From Frankiales bacterium (GTDB lineage Bacteria; Actinomycetota; Actinomycetes; Mycobacteriales; Jatrophihabitantaceae), in NCBI GenBank assembly GCA_025966315.1, contig JAOPUZ010000042.1, positions 124,001 through 188,000 of the forward strand: a DNA stretch of 64,000 nt, given 5' to 3'. Under the pieces are notes generated by a model. That model ran no database searches. It had not been told where the DNA came from and saw nothing but the letters and a program-made list of their open reading frames with translations. How positions within the stretch are numbered: position 1 is the first letter of the stretch; each line of letters opens with the position of its first letter. Shown here piece by piece: positions 60,643 through 64,000 of the stretch. The position numbers and the translations under genes are program-made.

Positions 60643-62094
60643 ATGACCACGACATCACTCCCACAATCGGCAGCTGTCTCGACGGCGTCGGACGGGTTGC
60701 CGCTCACCATCACGGCCGCTGCGGCTGCCTTGCGCGACGGCACCCTCACCGCAGTCGAGCTGCTGGCCAAGGTGACCGCCCGCGCCGACGTACTGGACGG
60801 CCCGATGGGCGTGTACATCGCCCGCAGCGACGAAGCCGCCATGGAAGCAGCAGCGGCCGCCGACCGAGACCTGGCGGCCGGTATCGACAAGGGCCCGCTG
60901 CACGGAATCCCCTTGGGCGTCAAGGACATCATCGCCACGGCCGACAGCCCGACCACCGCGCAAAGCCGCATCCTGCGGCCGGAATTCGGCACGCAGGGCG
61001 ACGCGGTGGTGGTGCAACGACTGCGGGCCGCCGGCGCGGTGATCACCGGCAAGGCGACGACGATGGAGTACGCCTGCGGTTTCCCTGATCCCAGCAAGGG
61101 ATTCCCCACCCCGCGCAACGCCTACGGCCTGGACTACTGGCCCGGCGGTTCATCGTCCGGCACCGGAAACGGCGTCGCGGCGGGGTTATTCCTGGGCGGG
61201 CTCGGGACCGACACCGGTGGCAGCGTGCGGCTGCCGGCGGCCTGGTCGAACATCAGCGGGCTCAAGCAGACCTTCGGCCGGGTGCCGAAGTCTGGCTGCA
61301 CCCCGCTGGGCTTCAGCTTCGACAACATCGGCCCGATGACCCGTAGCGCGGCCGACTGTGCCGCGATGCTCGCCGTGCTGGCCGGGCACGACGAGTCCGA
61401 TGCCTGCAGCGTCGACCGTCCGGTGGACGACTACGTCGGGTCGCTGGCTGGCAGCTCGGTCGAGGGCCTGCGGATCGGCTTCGACTCGTCTTTCCTGGAC
61501 CTGGCCGCCTGCGATCCCGACGTGGCCAGCCTGACCCGGGCCGCGGTCGAGGTGCTGGCCGGGGCCGGCGCGATCGTGACCGAGATGAAGCTGCCGCTCT
61601 ACGACGAGCTGGTCACCGTGGTCATGACCGCCCAGTTCGGTGAGGCGTTGGCCTATCACCGCACCGACCTGATCCCGCGCTGGGACGACTACGGCCGGCC
61701 GACCCGGTTGGCCATCGCCAGCGGCGCGATGATGACGGCCGCTGATTTCGTCCAGTGCCAGCGAGTGCGGCGGGCCGCGGTCAAGGCGGCGGCCGAGTTG
61801 TTCGGCGAGTACGACGTGATCCTCACGCCCAGCACGCTGATCCCGCCGCTGGAGCCGCTCGGGCCGTCGCTGGGCGAGTTGCTGGCCACGATCCTGACCC
61901 CGTACTGGAACGGGGTGGGTTATCCGGCCATCTCGATCCCGATGGGGCTCACGTCCGGCGGCCTGCCGGTCGGGCTGCAACTGGCCGGCCGGCCCTTCGA
62001 GGAGTCGACCATCCTGCGGGCGGCCGACGCGTTCCAGAACCTGACCGACCATCACCTGGTCGAATCCGCCCTGGTATTGGAGATGCTCGCGTGA
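60643..62094 (+). CDS. Amidase-signature enzyme 10 (array copy)
   Basis: A 483-aa amidase; triad Lys94, cis-Ser170, Ser194. It is the second member of the subgroup with KGPLHGIPLGVKD and TAQSRILRPEFG. It carries an extra residue in GSLAGSSVEGLRIGFDSSFL, RSAADCAAML in place of RSARDAAAML, and FDNIGPM with CTPLGFSFD. It starts four bases after the previous stop rather than overlapping it, exactly as the other subgroup member follows the relic. Confidence 0.93.
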   Translation: MTTTSLPQSAAVSTASDGLPLTITAAAAALRDGTLTAVELLAKVTARADVLDGPMGVYIARSDEAAMEAAAAADRDLAAGIDKGPLHGIPLGVKDIIATADSPTTAQSRILRPEFGTQGDAVVVQRLRAAGAVITGKATTMEYACGFPDPSKGFPTPRNAYGLDYWPGGSSSGTGNGVAAGLFLGGLGTDTGGSVRLPAAWSNISGLKQTFGRVPKSGCTPLGFSFDNIGPMTRSAADCAAMLAVLAGHDESDACSVDRPVDDYVGSLAGSSVEGLRIGFDSSFLDLAACDPDVASLTRAAVEVLAGAGAIVTEMKLPLYDELVTVVMTAQFGEALAYHRTDLIPRWDDYGRPTRLAIASGAMMTAADFVQCQRVRRAAVKAAAELFGEYDVILTPSTLIPPLEPLGPSLGELLATILTPYWNGVGYPAISIPMGLTSGGLPVGLQLAGRPFEESTILRAADAFQNLTDHHLVESALVLEMLA

Positions 62095-63536
62095 CCTCTA
62101 CTCAGACCGGCACCGACGCTATCTCGGCCGCGGCGGATGAGCTGCCGCTGACCATCGCGGCCGCGGCCGCCGCGCTGCGGGACGGCACCCTCACCGCGGT
62201 CGAGCTGCTGGCCAAGGTGACGGCCCGGGCCGATGTGCTGGACGGGCCGATCGGCACCTACATTCTGCGGACGGACGAGGCGGCGTTGGCCGCGGCCGCG
62301 CGTGCGGACGAGGAGCTGGCCGCCGGCCTCGACAAAGGCCTGCTGCACGGAATCCCGTTGGGTATCAAGGACATCATCGCGACCGCGGACGCCCCGTCCA
62401 CCGCCCAGAGCCTGATCTTGCGTCCGGAGTTCAGCGACGGGACCGACGCGGTCGTAGTGTCGCGGCTGCGCGCGGCCGGTGCCGTGATCACCGGCAAGGT
62501 CACCACCATGGAGTACGCCTGCGGCGCGCCGGATCCGTCCAAAGGCTTTCCGACGCCACGGAACGCGTTCGGCTTGGGCTACTGGCCGGGCGGTTCGTCG
62601 TCCGGCACCGGATCTGGCGTGGCGGGCGGCATGTTCCTGGGTGGATTGGGGACCGATACCGGCGGCAGCGTTCGGATGCCGGCGTCCTGGTCGGGCATCA
62701 CGGGCATGAAGCAGACCTTCGGCCGCGTGCCCAAGTCGGGCTGCGTACCGCTCGGGTTCAGCTTCGACAACATCGGCCCGATGACCCGTTCGGCCCGCGA
62801 TGCCGCGGTAATGCTGGCGGTGCTGGCCGGGCACGACGAGTCCGATGCCTGCAGCGTGGACCGTCCGGTGGACGACTACGTCGGCGCCCTCACCGGTGAC
62901 ATCGCGGGCCTGACCATCGGCGTGGACACTTCCTTCCTGGACATGCCGTTCTGCGATCCGGACGTAGCCAGCCTGACCCGCGCGGCCATCGCGGTCTTCG
63001 CCGACGCCGGCGCCACCGTTGTCGAGGTGAAGCTGCCCGTTTATGAGGAACTGACCACCGCCACGATTGCCGGTCAGATGTCAGAGGCGCTGGCTTACCA
63101 TCGCGGCGACCTGCAAAAACGCTGGATCGACTACGGCCGGCCGACCCGAGGCGCCATCGCCATGGGTATGTGGGTGACGGCGGCCGACTTCGTGCAGGCC
63201 CAGCGGGTGCGCCGGGTCGGCGTGCGGGCCGTCACGGAGCTATTCACCGGCGTGGACCTGATCATCACGCCCACCTGCCTGATCCCGCCGCCGGCCATCG
63301 ACGACCTGTCGCTGGAACTGATCATCAACGGGATGCTCACGCCGTATTGGAATGCCACCGGCAACCCGGCGATGTCGATCCCGATGGGACTCACGTCGGC
63401 CGGCCTGCCGGTCGGATTGCAGCTGGCCGGGCGTCCCTTCGAGGAGACCACCGTGTTCCGCGCCGGCGACGCGTTCCAGCAACTCACCGACCATCACCTA
63501 GCTGAATCCCCGTACGTCCTGGCCCAACTTTTGTAG
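62091..63536 (+). CDS. Amidase-signature enzyme 11 (array copy)
   Basis: A 481-aa amidase; triad Lys93, cis-Ser169, Ser193. The start is GTG 62091 within a GTGA overlap, the only GTG in the array. It has GSGVAGGMFLGG, FDNIGPM with RDAAVML, TGDIAGLTIGVDTSFLDMPF and a short ELFTGVDLIITPT. Its last codons (AQLL-stop) lie inside the left arm of the second array hairpin, so the natural C-terminus (ELLS/EMLA in siblings) seems to have been replaced by the element. Confidence 0.93.
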   Translation: MTSTQTGTDAISAAADELPLTIAAAAAALRDGTLTAVELLAKVTARADVLDGPIGTYILRTDEAALAAAARADEELAAGLDKGLLHGIPLGIKDIIATADAPSTAQSLILRPEFSDGTDAVVVSRLRAAGAVITGKVTTMEYACGAPDPSKGFPTPRNAFGLGYWPGGSSSGTGSGVAGGMFLGGLGTDTGGSVRMPASWSGITGMKQTFGRVPKSGCVPLGFSFDNIGPMTRSARDAAVMLAVLAGHDESDACSVDRPVDDYVGALTGDIAGLTIGVDTSFLDMPFCDPDVASLTRAAIAVFADAGATVVEVKLPVYEELTTATIAGQMSEALAYHRGDLQKRWIDYGRPTRGAIAMGMWVTAADFVQAQRVRRVGVRAVTELFTGVDLIITPTCLIPPPAIDDLSLELIINGMLTPYWNATGNPAMSIPMGLTSAGLPVGLQLAGRPFEETTVFRAGDAFQQLTDHHLAESPYVLAQLL

Positions 63537-63574
63537 AGAACTGCACCATATAGGTGCAGTTCTCTACAAAAGTT
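63526..63574. repeat. Array hairpin element, copy 2
   Basis: Arms 63526-63547 and 63553-63574 (starting AACTTTTGTAGAGAACTG) pair perfectly over 22 bp with an ATATA loop. The left arm contains the stop codon of the preceding amidase. Compared with the copy at 53135-53185, several positions differ on both arms so that pairing is kept. AAGGAG and the start of the next amidase follow 19 bases later. Confidence 0.9.
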
Positions 63575-63592
63575 TGAACAAGGAGAGCTGAC

Positions 63593-64000
63593 ATGACCGA
63601 GTACCTGACCATTGCCGAGGCTGGCCGCGCGCTCCGGGCCGGCGAGACGACCTCCCGGGCGCTGGTCGAGGCCGCGCAGGCCGCCGCCGATGCCTGGGAG
63701 CCGGACCTCGGCGTCTTCCTGGCCCGGTTCGACGAGACCGCGTTGGCCGCCGCCGACGCTGAGGACGCCGACCTGGCGGCGGGCATCGACAAGGGCCCAT
63801 TGCACGGAATCCCGTTGGGCATCAAGGACATCCTGGCCACCGAAGAGGGGGCGGCCACGGCCCAGAGTCTGATCCTGGATCCAGCTTGGATCGAGGCCGG
63901 CCTGGACGCCCCGGTGGTGGCCCGGCTGCGGCAAGCCGGCGGCGTGGTCGTCGGCAAGACCACGACGTGTGAGTACGCGATCGGCTTTCCCGATCCGGAA
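63593..64000 (+). CDS. Amidase-signature enzyme 12 (partial at window edge, divergent)
   Basis: The first 136 codons of another amidase, cut by the window. Lys78 of the triad is in KGPLHGIPLGIKD; the serine residues lie beyond the edge. The N-terminus (MTEYLTIAEAGRALRAGETT) and DILATEEGAATAQSLILDPA differ more from the other copies than they do from each other, so it is a separate lineage like enzyme 1. AAGGAGAG lies before ATG 63593. The array may continue past 64000. Confidence 0.88.
   Translation, partial: MTEYLTIAEAGRALRAGETTSRALVEAAQAAADAWEPDLGVFLARFDETALAAADAEDADLAAGIDKGPLHGIPLGIKDILATEEGAATAQSLILDPAWIEAGLDAPVVARLRQAGGVVVGKTTTCEYAIGFPDPE

Noticed and set aside
46980-64000. The amidase array as an assembly artefact of one gene repeated
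   Set aside because: The copies differ throughout in residues, lengths (481-490 aa), start codons and spacing, so they are distinct genes. Exact copy number still deserves long-read confirmation.
1-64000. CRISPR arrays, rRNA, tRNA genes, transposases or prophage genes
   Set aside because: No regularly spaced repeats with unique spacers, no cloverleaf or rRNA sequence noticed by eye, and no transposase, integrase or phage structural protein among the frames. Weak tRNA-like stretches could not be excluded without a program.

Overview
The window is high-G+C DNA from an actinobacterium. The evidence is pervasive G/C third positions, GTG starts, actinobacterial-type BlaI/M56, YbdK and ROK genes, Tat-lipoprotein solute-binding proteins and a futalosine-pathway-like deaminase. 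No rRNA, tRNA or CRISPR array was seen, and the species cannot be named from the sequence. Genes are tightly packed, with many 4-base ATGA/GTGA overlaps.

Positions 1-11.6 kb hold housekeeping and stress genes: a BlaI/M56 sensor pair facing uppP across a BlaI-type operator, an ankyrin protein, an HpcH/HpaI aldolase, a GH13 glucosidase/trehalose-synthase-like enzyme, msrA, a phosphodiesterase and a RecQ-like helicase. Positions 11.7-14.1 kb carry an A+T-richer gene for an AvcD-type anti-phage dCTP deaminase. It is followed by an MFS exporter with a divergent TetR regulator (14.1-16.4 kb), two coupled transglutaminase-like genes, GDPD, a stand-alone CBM48 protein, a UbiA prenyltransferase, a YbdK-type ligase, a sarcosine-oxidase-like flavoenzyme coupled to glycerate kinase, an AI-2E-type permease, an HtrA-like protease with a strong terminator, and a large unknown membrane protein. 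Positions 31-38 kb hold an adenosine/aminodeoxyfutalosine deaminase, phosphoglucomutase, and xylA-xylB-ROK repressor with a candidate operator.

From 38.2 kb to the right edge lies what looks like a single transcription-unit-scale locus: a GntR/UTRA regulator, a complete Dpp/Opp-type importer (two permeases, two ATPases), two near-duplicate Tat-lipoprotein binding proteins, two small AtzG/GatC-like proteins, and a tandem array of amidase-signature enzymes. There are eleven complete amidase genes, one cut by the window edge, and one internally deleted relic. Ten of the complete copies (48.4-63.5 kb) are close paralogues of 481-490 aa. All keep the Lys/cis-Ser/Ser triad, most are joined by 4-base stop/start overlaps, and their sequences look like mosaics of one another. 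Two related long hairpins with compensatory base changes sit inside the array. My reading, which is inference, is a catabolic island that imports a family of amide compounds and hydrolyses them with a diversified, gene-converting enzyme set. This amidase array is the most unusual system in the window.

Other structure includes a 63-bp palindromic element present twice (after the MFS gene and between xylA and xylB), several 12-35 bp tandem repeats at gene ends or in linkers, and candidate operators for BlaI, TetR and ROK regulators.
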